Assembly: GCA_001179505.1 (NCBI GenBank)
Contig: CDMY01000437.1
Span: 1 to 47,209 of the forward strand
Source: Vitrella brassicaformis
Lineage: Eukaryota > Sar > Vitrellaceae
Direction of reading: 5' to 3'
Length of the DNA: 47,209 nt
The notes beneath the pieces are model-generated. The model was not told the DNA's origin. It saw only the letters and a list, made by a program, of their open reading frames with translations, and ran no database searches. Position 1 is the stretch's first letter. The number at the start of each line of letters is the position of its first letter. The position numbers were made by a program, and so were the translations under genes. Positions 20,616 through 31,108 of the stretch are shown here, piece by piece.

Positions 20616-22937
20616 ATGGAGCCGTCTGTGAGTGTGCGGTTCGCTGGCGATGGGGAGGGCGATACGCCGCTCGTCGTCAAGGAAGGCGTCATACGGCAAT
20701 ACAAATACTTCACTTCGGTCCGGCACACCACACACGGCAGAGATGACAGACACGCGACATGCACGTCGTGTCGTCTGTGTGTGTGGGTGCAGGTGATGGA
20801 CGGCGAGTTTCAGGAGGGTCAGGAGCGTCAGGTGCGCATCGAGAAGATCAGCCGGTCCATCGGTGAGGTGGTGCTGCAGCAGGAGGTGGACATCGTCAGC
20901 TCGCTGACCAAGGACAATCTGCTGGATGCCATGATCGCTCTCGACTACCTCCAATTCGACACCGACCAGATCTTCACGACGGGCAGCAGCCAGAGCCTCC
21001 TGTGGCGCATCCATCGCAAGGTAAACAATGGGCACGAGAGCTCCTTCGCGGATCCACTGTTGGTGCATCTTGTCTGCCTGTATCAGGTTGTGTTGGACGG
21101 CTGGCTTGACGACCACCAGGTAGCCATGTGTCTGCTCGACAGCTTCGCCCAGTACCCCTTCATCGCCCGATTCATCCACTGCCATCCCGACATCTGCGCG
21201 GCGCTGCGTCAGTCTCTCCGCAAGAGGCCCGACGTCATCCGTGAGCAGTGGCGGCGACGCGAGAGGGGCGAGGCCGAGGATGACTCCGTCAAGGCAGCGG
21301 TGAGTCTGGTGGCTAGCCTAGGAGACGCCATGTCGTATGATGCAATGGACATGTCGCATCAAGAGCTGGCCCAGTTCATCACGGATGCGACGGGCTCATC
21401 GTCACTGCCGGCCGCACATGGTGAGGGACAAGAGGACAAGCAAGGAGAAAAACCCACCACCTGTCTGTGGTCGGTGTCTTTTCTGCAGCGGCTGTTTTCG
21501 AGTCCGACGAATTCTCATCTGCTTCTACGGCGGCGGTGCGGCCCTTTGCCGATGAGCAACAGGGAGCCATCACATGTGTCGGCTTCGCTGTCGATGTGGC
21601 GGGTCTTCCCCCTCCCTACACCCCGCACTCATCCAGCAACCTGCCGGCCGACGCCATCCGCGACGGCGATGCGAAGCTGACAGAGGTGGCGGGCTGGTAC
21701 GGCAGGTTGCATATCCGTCCAGTCGTTGGAATGCGAGCGGAGGGCGAGTCGTTTGTGAAGTGCTATTCGCCTGGCGGCTCTCTGGAGGTGGCTGGTGCTC
21801 ACGGCGATTCCGATGCCACTCGCCCCGCGATTCGACTGCATGAGAGCCCGGCCCTGATGGGCGCCCAGATTCAAATGGGCGGGGGGCCATCGGCTGGCGC
21901 CTCTGTCAGTCCATTTGGCGTGAAGCTACTGGGAGAGTCAACCTCCCTGTATGGCAACGTCCGCATGCTTGCTGCCGATGCGCTGGCGCAGCAGGGGCTG
22001 GGGGATACTCGTCTGAAAGATGTCGTGCTGCTCATGACACTCCGCCAGTTCCCAATGCGTGAACTGGCCTTGCACTTCTTGCGGATGTGCGTCATTGAGG
22101 GCTGCTATGAGGAGATCTCCAAAATGGCCAAGTAAGGGAAAACACGACACATCCAGCACTCAATGACTCACGTGTGAATGAGCAGATGTACTCACACCCG
22201 ATAAGTCGTGAATTCTGTGTGCGCCTGGGTGGTGGTATCGTCTTCGTATGTGCAGGTCGATTCGTCGTGAGCTTGCCGAGTACCTGCTCACCAACATGGC
22301 TTTGGCGAAGCGCCATCGCCTTCCGCTCATGCTCTTTTGGGCGGCGGGCATCGAGGGGCTTTCTTGCATCAGGAGCAACAAGGTCGTGTCGACGCTGCAG
22401 TCTGGCTTCGACGTCAGCGATGTGCCGGCCGTCCTTCCTGTGATCCCACTCCTCCCACCAGCCATCCAGACGGCCTTCAAGAATGCCCTCAGGGAGGCCC
22501 TCGACGATCAGGACGAAGACGCCTTTGACTACCTCTACAAGCAACTCATCGACAGAGAGACCACACGCAAAAAGGTCAGTCGCACTACCCTCCCCCAGCC
22601 AACTCCGCTTATCCTTCCGTTCCATATGCCTGCCTTCCTGACGGCCCCTCTGTCGTTCTGTGTCTATGTGGCTGTTGTGCGCGCAGGAGGCGGCCGAGCG
22701 GCAGTGTCTGGAGGCCGAGATTCAGCGGCTCCGAGAGGAAAACGCCACGGTCAAGGAACAGGTCAGTTGGATGTTTGTTCACACAGCACACATCAGTCGT
22801 TCATTCCCTGGCTGTCTTTCGTTCGTTTGAGGGTTTAGGAGCGTCGCGGGACGAAGCGGCCGCGAGATGAGATGGAGGGCCAGCAGCAGCAGCGCCAGCA
22901 GCAAGAGGGGGAAGCTGACCAGGAGATGAAGTCATAG
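20616..22937 (+). CDS. BTB/POZ-like protein with C-terminal coiled coil (about 600-623 aa)
   Basis: Exons: 20616-20717, 20793-21420 (possibly split by a 66-nt intron at 21021-21086), 21489-22131, 22256-22574, 22687-22761 and 22833-22937. Residues 1-100 follow a BTB/POZ plan: PLVVKEGVIRQYKYFTS, then MDGEFQEGQERQVRIEKI, then LLDAMIALDYLQFDTDQIF. BTB domains dimerise and often recruit cullin-3 ubiquitin ligases, but which applies here is unknown. The middle (residues about 240-450) is unrecognised. The penultimate exon encodes a leucine-zipper-like helix (ECLEAEIQRLREENATVKEQ type heptads). The last exon depends on the acceptor: at 22833 it gives an acidic Gln-rich tail ending at 22937, and at 22840 a basic Ser-rich tail ending at 22929. 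The start is the first ATG before the BTB fold; no in-frame ATG lies further upstream in that exon. Confidence 0.78.
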
Positions 22938-24066
22938 ACGGGCACACACATCCATCCATCCATCCATCGACATATACCAGCGGCTCATGTGTTCGTATGG
23001 TGCGTGTCGTGATCGATGATGAGTGTCTGTCTGTTTGTATCGTCTTGCTTGCGTGTCTGGCTGACTGATTGCGTGGATCGGACGGGACGGCTCGCTTGGT
23101 CGGTGTTTATATCCATGTGTGCTATGCTGCCTGGCGGATGCCGTCATGCCTTTTTGAGGGTATGAAGAAAACGTGACCGACTCAGCCAGGCAGTCAGCAA
23201 AGGTCTGTATGGTCAGCTCGCTGGTATGATTCCCTTCTCTATATCTGGTGGCCCTGATTGTGGTGTCCCCGCCTGTCAGGTATGCCCAAACGATACGTTT
23301 TGGTGTCATGTGCGGCCCTTTCGCCTTTTGTGTCACTGACTGCAGACCACTCTTTCTCTCTCTCTGTCAATACGTACGATGAATCTCAGCTCTCTTGCCT
23401 GTCTGCTGGTCGTCCGGATGCCTCTGTACATACATACCCCTACGTGGACGCTTGGTTCCGTGCGTGTTGGCCTGTTTCGCGTGTCTCTGCGATTTTCTGG
23501 TGCGGTGGATCCATCTATGTGTGGACATGTGCTCGCGCTCGTGGATGATGCGCGGATGTGACTGCAATGCAATGAACCCAGTCGATGGCTACTACAACTT
23601 CACTTTTAAACAGTGTCACACTCATACACAGCACATGAAGCTGTCAGTCACAGTGCGGTCCGTCCAATCTGTCTGTCTCTGAAGATGCAATGTGGCCTGA
23701 GCTGATCGCGTGGCCTGAGCTGATCGCTGGTGCGTAAAGGGCACTCAGCTGACTTCTGTCTGTCTGCCTGACTTGTGTCAGCCAGATCGTATGCTGATTG
23801 CAATGCAATGCCACGCCATGCCAGCATCAGGCAGCCCCCGTCCGTCATCGACACACACGGACGGACACACATCGCATCCATACAGCTATGCTATGCAGCA
23901 GATGAACGCGTCAGCTAGGAATGGCCCCACTGCGGCCCGTCTGCTCTGAATGAATGATCCACCACACACAATAGGCGGCCTGACAGACACCACCACCACC
24001 AACACCCACACACACGCACCTCTGATCATAGAAGTCTTCGTGTGGATGAGTGCCATTCCCTCACCG
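22938..24066. other. Convergent intergenic region between BTB and F-box-like genes
   Basis: About 1.1 kb between two converging stop codons. It holds CATC and CT runs and a direct repeat GCGTGGCCTGAGCTGATCG (about 23688-23727). A segment at 23820-24020 (GGCAGCCCCCGTCCGTCATC, later GGCCCCACTGC and CACACACAATA) is echoed at 29030-29210 and 30126-30155. This suggests another dispersed repeat. No gene is supported. Confidence 0.45.
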
Positions 24067-26270
24067 TCAGCCGTTGCGCGCTGCACCAAGTAGCAGACGT
24101 GTGTCCCAACCGCTTATGCGTCTGATGCTGAAGCCGTCGATCTTGGCGCCGTCAAGAAGGAAGGCGTCGATAGAACCACGCTGCTCAGGCGTCGTCTTGT
24201 CGACCAGCAGCTTGACAGACTGGAGTCCCCTGAGGTGCATGGTATGATCGGTCAGCGATGAAAGGCGGGCGCGGACGACGCTGCCGGCATCCTCCACATC
24301 ATCAGGTACTGAAGGTGAACACACACAGAAGGCAGAAATGAGGATGGATGGACACAATGCCCTCTTCTCTCATCGTACGCGTCATGGTGAATTCTAGTTC
24401 TCTGATGGTCGGCAGCTCGTCGGCCGCCCCCAGCAATGGGTCTAGTTGGTCGACACCGATCTCCCCCATCGGCACCACATCCACCTCCCTCCCCCTCCCC
24501 AGTGCCGCCAACACGCCCACATTCTCCTCACCACCCGACATCCATCTGAGTCTCACCCCTTGCACCTTCTTCGGCACCTTGGCGGCCAGCAGCCGCCCGG
24601 CAGCACCACCCATTTCGCTCCAGACACACAGCTGTGAGGTCTTCGGGAACGGCTGGAGGTGTGTGATAATGGCGGGGTGGGGCGATGGGGTGTTGGCCGG
24701 GGGGTAGAACCCAAAAGCATTCTGGACCGACACCGTCTCGGCCTTGTCGAATGAGAGGCTGGATGCGATGTCAATGGCCGCTGGTCTGGGGTCGGTGTGC
24801 GGGTCGGTGAGGCCGTCCTGACTGAAGACGTACATCACCGATGTGGCCTGCCGGGCCAGCTGCTGAATCACGGTCTTGAATGGGGGTGAGGGGCGGGAGG
24901 GGAAATCCGTGGCGTAGAAGATGGAGAGATCAAGTTGGAGAAGGCCGGTTGTGGTGACAGCGAGTTGAGCGTCCGATCGGCAGCAGGCGACGACCAGCCG
25001 CTCCACGGCGAGCAGGACGGGCAACGTGTAGCGGCTGATGGCGTAGCGGGCAGAAAAGCGGACGTGCAGCTGCTTGAGAGAACGCCGGCAGCCCCGCGTC
25101 AGCAGCGCCTCCTGAAGGAAAGAACACACAGATGCAGGAAGGACATCTTGAACCACCCACACGCGCTGCTGTAAATGTGCGTTGTGGTCACCTGAAGCCG
25201 GTCGATGCCCGCCGGATTGTCAAGTTCGACCAAGATGGTGCCGATGCTCTCGAAGTTGCGAAGTGGCCCTCCCTGCCGCCCGGCGGGTGCCTCAGGGATC
25301 ACCTCAAACACACGCGCCCACTCGTCACCCCAATACGCCCCGTCGATGTGCTGCAGGGAGCGGGACGAGCTGATGAGTCGGCGCAGTCTGTCAGCCCACC
25401 ACCCCTCCGGCCGCACGATGGCGAGTGAGGGCATCTGCCAGCCCCGGTAGGCCAGCCCATGATGGTGGTGGGTCAGGCCGGCAATGGTGGTGAGCGCGTG
25501 GAGGGTGGGGGGCGCGTCGAGAGGCGCGGGGAGGGCTGGGTGAGTCCTCGTGACGGTTCGCCTCGCCGCGTCGGTCAGCCGAACCCCTTCTTCGATGGTG
25601 ATGGTCTGCAGGGTCCCGCCATCCATGTTGGCTGCCACCCGACCGGCAACGTGGCCCTCCACCAGGGCCACGAACACGTGAAGACACCACATGGGGAAGC
25701 CCAGGGGGTAGCAGAGGACGACACACGCCAGCTTCGTCAGGTATGTCGCCCATTCGGTGACCAAATCGATGGTGGTCCTCTGCCAAAAGAACCGCTCGTC
25801 TTCGGCTGCGGCGCTCATGGTGAGGTGGTGCTGCTTGCGGGCGGCGTGCTGCCACGTCAGGGGCGGCAACTGCAGCTGCATGAGCAGATGGATGGGTAGG
25901 AAGGCCATGACGGTGCTGAGGAGACCGGGCTGTACACAGCCACGCAGCACACGGGACGGCAAGAGATATTCGTCAGGGTGTGCATGCCCTCATTGCGTCG
26001 GGGCCACACTCACCGTGTCAGCGATTTGTTGCCGAAGGTCGCTCTCCGTCTCCTGACGTCGCTGCCGCTCCTCATCACTCTCACCACTACCACCACCAGC
26101 AGATGCAGACGCAGTCGAAGCCGCAGCAGCCGGCGCGTCACCACAACAAGACCACCTGACCTGCACCCATACAGCAAACACACCAACACAGCCGACATCC
26201 GTCTGGTGAAATGCGCCATCCATTGCCAGCGGTGCTGTGGTCGCCTCACCTGTCTATCTCCCTCCTCCAT
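24067..26270 (-). CDS. Large F-box-like protein (626 aa)
   Basis: Five exons in coding order: 26270-26250, 26160-26014, 25929-25192, 25111-24379 and 24308-24067. All are GT-AG, phases are consistent, 627 codons with stop. The start ATG lies in GCCATGGAGG and opens MEEGDRQ. Residues 8-56 are Ala/Ser/Gly- then Glu/Arg-rich. Residues about 57-100 contain an F-box-like helix set (LLSTVMAFLPIHLLMQLQLP, then LTWQHAARKQH). The remaining about 500 residues alternate short hydrophobic strands and helices spaced like irregular leucine-rich repeats (LRRLISSSRSLQHIDGAYWG, SLKQLHVRFSARYAIS, LERLVVACC-like segments). Such an arrangement is common in F-box/LRR substrate adaptors of SCF ubiquitin ligases, but the match is by pattern only. 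The final exon is well conserved in style and ends LLLGAARNG. Confidence 0.72.
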
Positions 26271-26871
26271 GGCCAGCTGTAGATCTGATTCTGTAGAACT
26301 CCAATGCCTCCTCTGAGGCCGCTGATTAGCCACTGCTCACGGCTCTATGACGTCGCTCCCTGACACACGAACACACACAGCACATGAGGCCTACACCGAT
26401 GGCGAATTCGCCTTCTCCCTGCCTTGAAGTACCTCAGAGTCAGGAAGGACGGGACGCGAGGATGCCTGTCATTCGACCCATCGATTTGAGGCGCAGCAGG
26501 CACAAAGGGGGGCCTCGGTCGCCCCTCAATGCTGCACACGGGCTGGTTCGCCTCTTGGTGCAAGTTTTATATCTGCGAGCTCGAAGGGGGTTCCTTCCCG
26601 AACACCTTGCCTCGTTTGGCATTTGTGTGTCGCCAGACTGCTCTGCGTTGGCAAAGGAACTCACCAATCGAAAAAATGACAAGATGACTCATGACGCACG
26701 GCACATGGGGGTGTGAGACACGATGCCCACAGGGGGAGGGCCCGTCACTAGGCTGTCCTGCACTGCCCGCATCATCAAAATGCCACACACCTTCAGGGGG
26801 GGGAGACGGGGGGCTGCGTTCAAACTTGAAACGCATCCTGGCCTTCCAAGAGTTCTTGATACATCAGCGCA
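26271..26871. other. Divergent spacer with an open frame of doubtful status
   Basis: 601 bp separate the start codons of the F-box-like gene (minus) and the secreted-protein gene (plus). A plus-strand frame from ATG 26384 to 26716 (110 codons, opening MRPTPMANSPSPCLEV) is stop-free and much less repeat-rich than other spacers. It has no recognisable domain and no splice-supported partner exon. It may be a small gene, a relic of inserted DNA or chance. Confidence 0.3.
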
Positions 26872-28389
26872 ATGACGACGCTCAAGGCTTTTGTAGCGTT
26901 TACCATATGCTTTCTGGTGACCTCGACCACCGCCGTGGCCATCGGTAAGCATGGGCTGCAGCCAGCCGTGACGTGCTTTGGGCTGCCTCTTGTGTTGTCT
27001 TTCCAGAGGAAGACTACGACAGCTGTGAGGATTCGAGCTGCGCCACGGATGGCGGATTTGAATCCATCTCGGCTGGCATGTCCAGCAACCACAAAGACTA
27101 CAAAAACGGTGAGGAACGGTGAGGGGCTGCATGGCTGGATGCATCGATGTCCAAGGGCAGATCTATGCATCTCCCTGGTTGTATCCATCCATCCATACGT
27201 CCATTCATTCATTAAGGAGGTAGTTACTGTCCGCCCGCTGTGTGCAGGTGCGTCGTTTGTCGGCCGCACTCAGGAGGAGATCCAGACCATGACCGCCAAT
27301 AAGCACGGTGCGCATGGACGTGAAAACACCCAGACTTATCCGTGGTACACTGTGTGTGTGTGTGTGGTGTGTGTGTGTGTGTGGTGTGTGTGTGTGTGTG
27401 CAGGTGTTGCATTGGGCGCTGGTGAGTTGTCGGTGTTGCAGCAGCAGATTCAGACCGGCAAGGCCATCCTGCAGTCGGCCACCAAACTCTACACGGCAGC
27501 CGACTCGCTCAAGGCCGCCGCCAACGACCTGAGGGCATCAGCAGTGGCGACCATCGATGACATAGCTGACCGCATGGGCGCCATCATGGGCATCGAGCCG
27601 GGCACCATGGGTACACAATGATGCAGATCCCCTGCATATAGCGGAGGCCTTGCATGCAGCGCATATGTGCGTGTATACTGTCCATTTTATTTGGCTTGTG
27701 TTGCTTTGTTTGTTGCCCGATGGATGGATGGATGGATGGATGTGTGTGTTGCGTTGTGTGCAGCCATGGACACCGACCAGCCCCATTTCCTGATCCTCCA
27801 CAAGGTCCATCCTTGGTCCATCCTTCCATGCCACACACGACATGTTGTCTTGCCTTCCTGCTTTCAGGGTGGAAAGTCGTCGCAATCGGGAGGAAAGTCG
27901 GATAAAGAGTGGGAACACGAAGAGACGAAGCGGATAAAGCAGAAGACAAAGCAGGACCGTATAAACGCAGGTAGACAGGCAGATGACGTACGTCAAATTG
28001 ACATGTTTCTCTGTCTGTCTGTCTGGGTCCATATCCCCCGTGGCTTCAGGCGAGTGTAAGGACGACGGCGAGTGCACGGAGGAGGGCAAGTTCTGCTACA
28101 AGCACGTGACAGACCAGAAGAAGCTCTACACGCAGCAAATCGGGAAGTGCAAGGCAAGCGATAGATAGAGGTCAAGAAACCCCCTCTCTCTGATTGGTTG
28201 ACTGCACGGTTGCAGAGGGCTGGCGGCCTTTGGGACGATGGGTGCGGCAAGGAGCACCCCTGGTCGAAGGAGCACCCCTGCGGCACCGGCCTTAAGTGCC
28301 AGACAAAGACACACAGATTTTGGGCTGACATCGTCCCTATCGTAAACACGGTTCACGTCTGCCTCAAGCCTGAAAAAGAGAGTTATTAG
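26872..28389 (+). CDS. Secreted cysteine-rich protein with signal peptide (287 aa)
   Basis: Eight exons: 26872-26944, 27007-27108, 27248-27307, 27404-27610, 27764-27804, 27868-27970, 28050-28153 and 28216-28389. Phases agree, 288 codons with stop. The first exon is a clear signal peptide (MTTLKAFVAFTICFLVTSTT). Next come a short Cys/Asp-rich segment, a helical segment rich in Ala and Gln (LSVLQQQIQTGKAILQ), a Lys/Gln-rich linker and a C-terminal cysteine domain. That domain has spacing like CKDDGEC, EEGKFC, GKC, DDGC, HPCGTGLKC and VHVC. The pattern recalls Dickkopf-N or EB-type cysteine modules, but homology is not shown. The last intron needs a GC donor (AAG|GCAAGC at 28154). Without it the protein stops at 28168, losing half of the cysteines. 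The product is likely extracellular or in the endomembrane system. Confidence 0.75.
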
Positions 28390-29479
28390 CAAGCTCGCCA
28401 GTCGAATGGCCAAACACCACACCACACAATTAGCTGGCACACTGTTAGTATGGTCACACCGATGGGCGACACCTATATGTGTCTCCATGTGTGTCTCCGC
28501 TGCCTGTCTGGCTGCCTGTCTGTCTCTCTGTCTGTCTGTCTGTCTGTCTGTCTGATGGGTAGATGGATGGATGTGTTGGCAATCGATGGCTGATTTAATT
28601 GCCTTTGTTGGTTGACGCACACACACACACACACACACGCTCACATGCGGACGCCCGGTTTTCTTTTTCTTACATCCATCGGTCGGTCGGTGTACAGATT
28701 TCGGACGGTCATGATGGACACGCCAGCTGTGGTGAACCGACGGCATTCATTCGTCAATGAATTGCACAGACAGCCCAATGTGTATGTGCAGCCGTCCGGC
28801 CGACCTGTTGCTGACCGAGAGTCGCCGCGCAATCCCATTAACACCACGGGGTGATGCATGTTTGCACGGCCGTCTGTGCGGCCGTTTCATTCTCACAGGA
28901 GTTGACACATTGGTCTCAACGCGCAGCGCACATATAGAAGACCTCACGTCACGCACATCGATGAAGTCAGTAAGTGACTGACTGACCAAACAAAAAGCAG
29001 ACAGCCGCTCCCGCCGCCTACGTATCATCGGCAGCCCCTGTCCGTCATCTGTAGAGCTGGCCAGTCGTTAACACTATGACATGGACACACCCACATACAC
29101 ACACACCTAAGCATGTCAGCTGACAAAACTGCCCCACTGCCCCTCCGCTATGATTCGTCGAGACAAGACAACCAGCCTGACAAACACCTCCACACACACA
29201 ATATAAGACCCTCACCTTGAGGCATCGAGAGCTGCAGTCATTCCTACATATGAGTGAGTGGTTTGAGAAATAATTGCATCGGGTGGAGGTGAGTGTGTCT
29301 TGAGTGTCTTGTTTTTATGCACCCCTTGCCGATGTTTTGTATATACACGTATGTACACGTGGGCGCCTGATTCACGTAAGGCAACTTGTTTCAGTCGGTA
29401 GCCTTTCTCCTTGTCATGTGTGTCTGTTTCTCTCTGTGTGTGTCGGTGTGTGTGTGGGTGACGTCAAGCGCTCTAGAAT
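28390..29479. other. Intergenic DNA with simple repeats and a dispersed-repeat fragment
   Basis: CTGT and CA runs at 28500-28640, then unique DNA. The stretch 29030-29210 resembles 23820-24030 (CAGCCCCxGTCCGTCATCTG, GCCCCACTGC, CACACACAATA in the same order). No gene recognised. Confidence 0.45.
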
Positions 29480-29945
29480 TCTGATCTCTCTCTCTCTCTC
29501 TCTGTCTGTGTGTGTGTCTGTGTGTGATGTGTGTGAGTGGCTGGGCAACGAGTGTGAAACACACACCGCCGTGTCTGTGTCAATGTGTGTGCAGCAAGCA
29601 ATGCGTCACACATGGATGGATGGACGGACACACAGAGAGTGTGGTGGACCGGTCGGCCTGTCTGCGGGCACATATATGTGTACACATTCAGAGAGGGAGG
29701 GAGAGAGACAGATATCAGCCGTCAGCCACCACGTGCAGCAAACACCAACAATAGCAGATGGCGAGAGAGAGGCAAAACAGACAGACAGAGAGACAGACAG
29801 ACACGGCAGCCAGCCACTGATAAGTGCACACACGAATCGAGTGGCAGATAGACAGAGACTGACCAGTCGGAAAACCCACGCGCACCATTGAAGCCGTCTA
29901 TGTGGCCGACAGTGCCGCTCACATCTCAACACCGCCGCCCAGGAA
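29480..29945 (-). repeat. Orphan inverted copy of the family 3' flank
   Basis: Reverse-complement match to about 8190-8620. It contains the inverted GCTGGGCAACGAGTGTGAAA-type segment, GTGTGCAGCAAGCAATG, CACGTGCAGCAAACACCAAC, GAGAGGCAAAACAG and ACCCACGCGCACCATTGAAG in the expected mirrored order. No family exons lie next to it, so it is either a separated flank or the remains of a lost fifth gene copy. Confidence 0.65.
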
Positions 29946-30299
29946 TGCAACCGGACCAGGACGATTTGTGTGTTCATCTGTGTGCCTCTTCTCTCCCTCA
30001 GTGTGTACGTTTGTATGTGTGTAAGTACACATCTGGATGCCACGTTAAAGCGTGATTAAATATTGATTGATGCGGCATCATTGGGCATCTATGCCGCGTG
30101 CGTATCATTTACACGCCAGCATCAGGCAGCCCCCGTCCGTCAATCTGTAGAGCTAGCCACGTATGCACAGAGAGAGAGGGTTATGTCAATCATTCATACA
30201 TACATCAAGTCGATGTAAAGAGAGGAAGTAGAATGCATGTACGTATATACATAGATGTGTCCTAAGGACAAAACATACACAGATGCCAGGGGGAGAGGA
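29946..30299. other. Spacer between the two inverted flank copies
   Basis: About 350 bases with a GCAGCCCCCGTCCGTCAATC piece (30126 onward) that recurs at 23829 and 29032. Otherwise no recognisable feature. Confidence 0.4.
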
Positions 30300-30950
30300 G
30301 ACAGCTGACGTGAGGCAAGGCAGCAGAGATGGACCACAGGCACATGTGAATCCCACCCCACCCACCTCATGCAGCCACCCATCGCACCGCCACTGTGCAG
30401 CATGAGTAAGGAGAATTGGACTAAGTCGCTCAGTCCGCATTTGTATGTTCATAAAAGCGTCCAGCAAAAACGCCTCGGCGACAGAGTGCCATGCAGGAGC
30501 CGAACACGACATGAAGTCAGGACGACACACACACAGAAAAGAAGGGGACCCATCCGCCTGCCTCCCCACCAGCCACCAGCTATACGCATCAATCAGTCGC
30601 CGAGGACCAACAAGCAGGCTAAAATGACTGACTGCATGGAAACAGTCTGTCTGTGCGTCTGTCTGTGTGTGTGGAGCAAGCAACGCGTCACAGATGGATG
30701 GATGGATCGATGGATGGATGGACACATAGAGTGGGGTGCACATTCAGAGAGAGGGGGGGAGAGACAGATATCAGCCACCAGCCACCACGTGCAGCAAACA
30801 CCAATCGATGCAGTCATTCATTCATTCATACGAGAGAGAGGCAAAACAGACGGACAGACCAACCGGCATGGCCGCCAGCCACTGATAAATGTATGCATGT
30901 GTCTATCAGGCAGATCGACAGAGACTGACCGGTCGGGAAACCCACACACT
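30300..30950 (-). repeat. 3' flank block of member D (inverted)
   Basis: Reverse-complement of the blocks after members B and C, and placed downstream of D on the minus strand as expected. Recognisable are GCAGAGATGGACCACAGGCA (about 30320), CGCCTCGGCGACAGAGTG (about 30472), the AAAATGACTGACTGCATGG piece (30621), GTGGAGCAAGCAACGCGTC (about 30670), CACGTGCAGCAAACACCAAT (about 30786) and GACTGACCGGTCGGGAAACC (about 30922). Confidence 0.7.
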
Positions 30951-31108
30951 GTAGGCCATGTGTGCGCTATCTTAGACATCTATATCGACTCTGCCCAACC
31001 TGACAGACAAATGAAAAAACAGAGGGCACAGTCAGACAGCATTGGGTTTGTCGTATGTGTGGGCATCTTCTGCTCGTGTCAACCGTGTTTGGTGCATACC
31101 TCAGCTGT

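Noticed and set aside
20355-21185. Minus-strand frame of 276 codons opposite the BTB-like gene
   Set aside because: It covers both a spacer and plus-strand exons and introns, and shows no family pattern.
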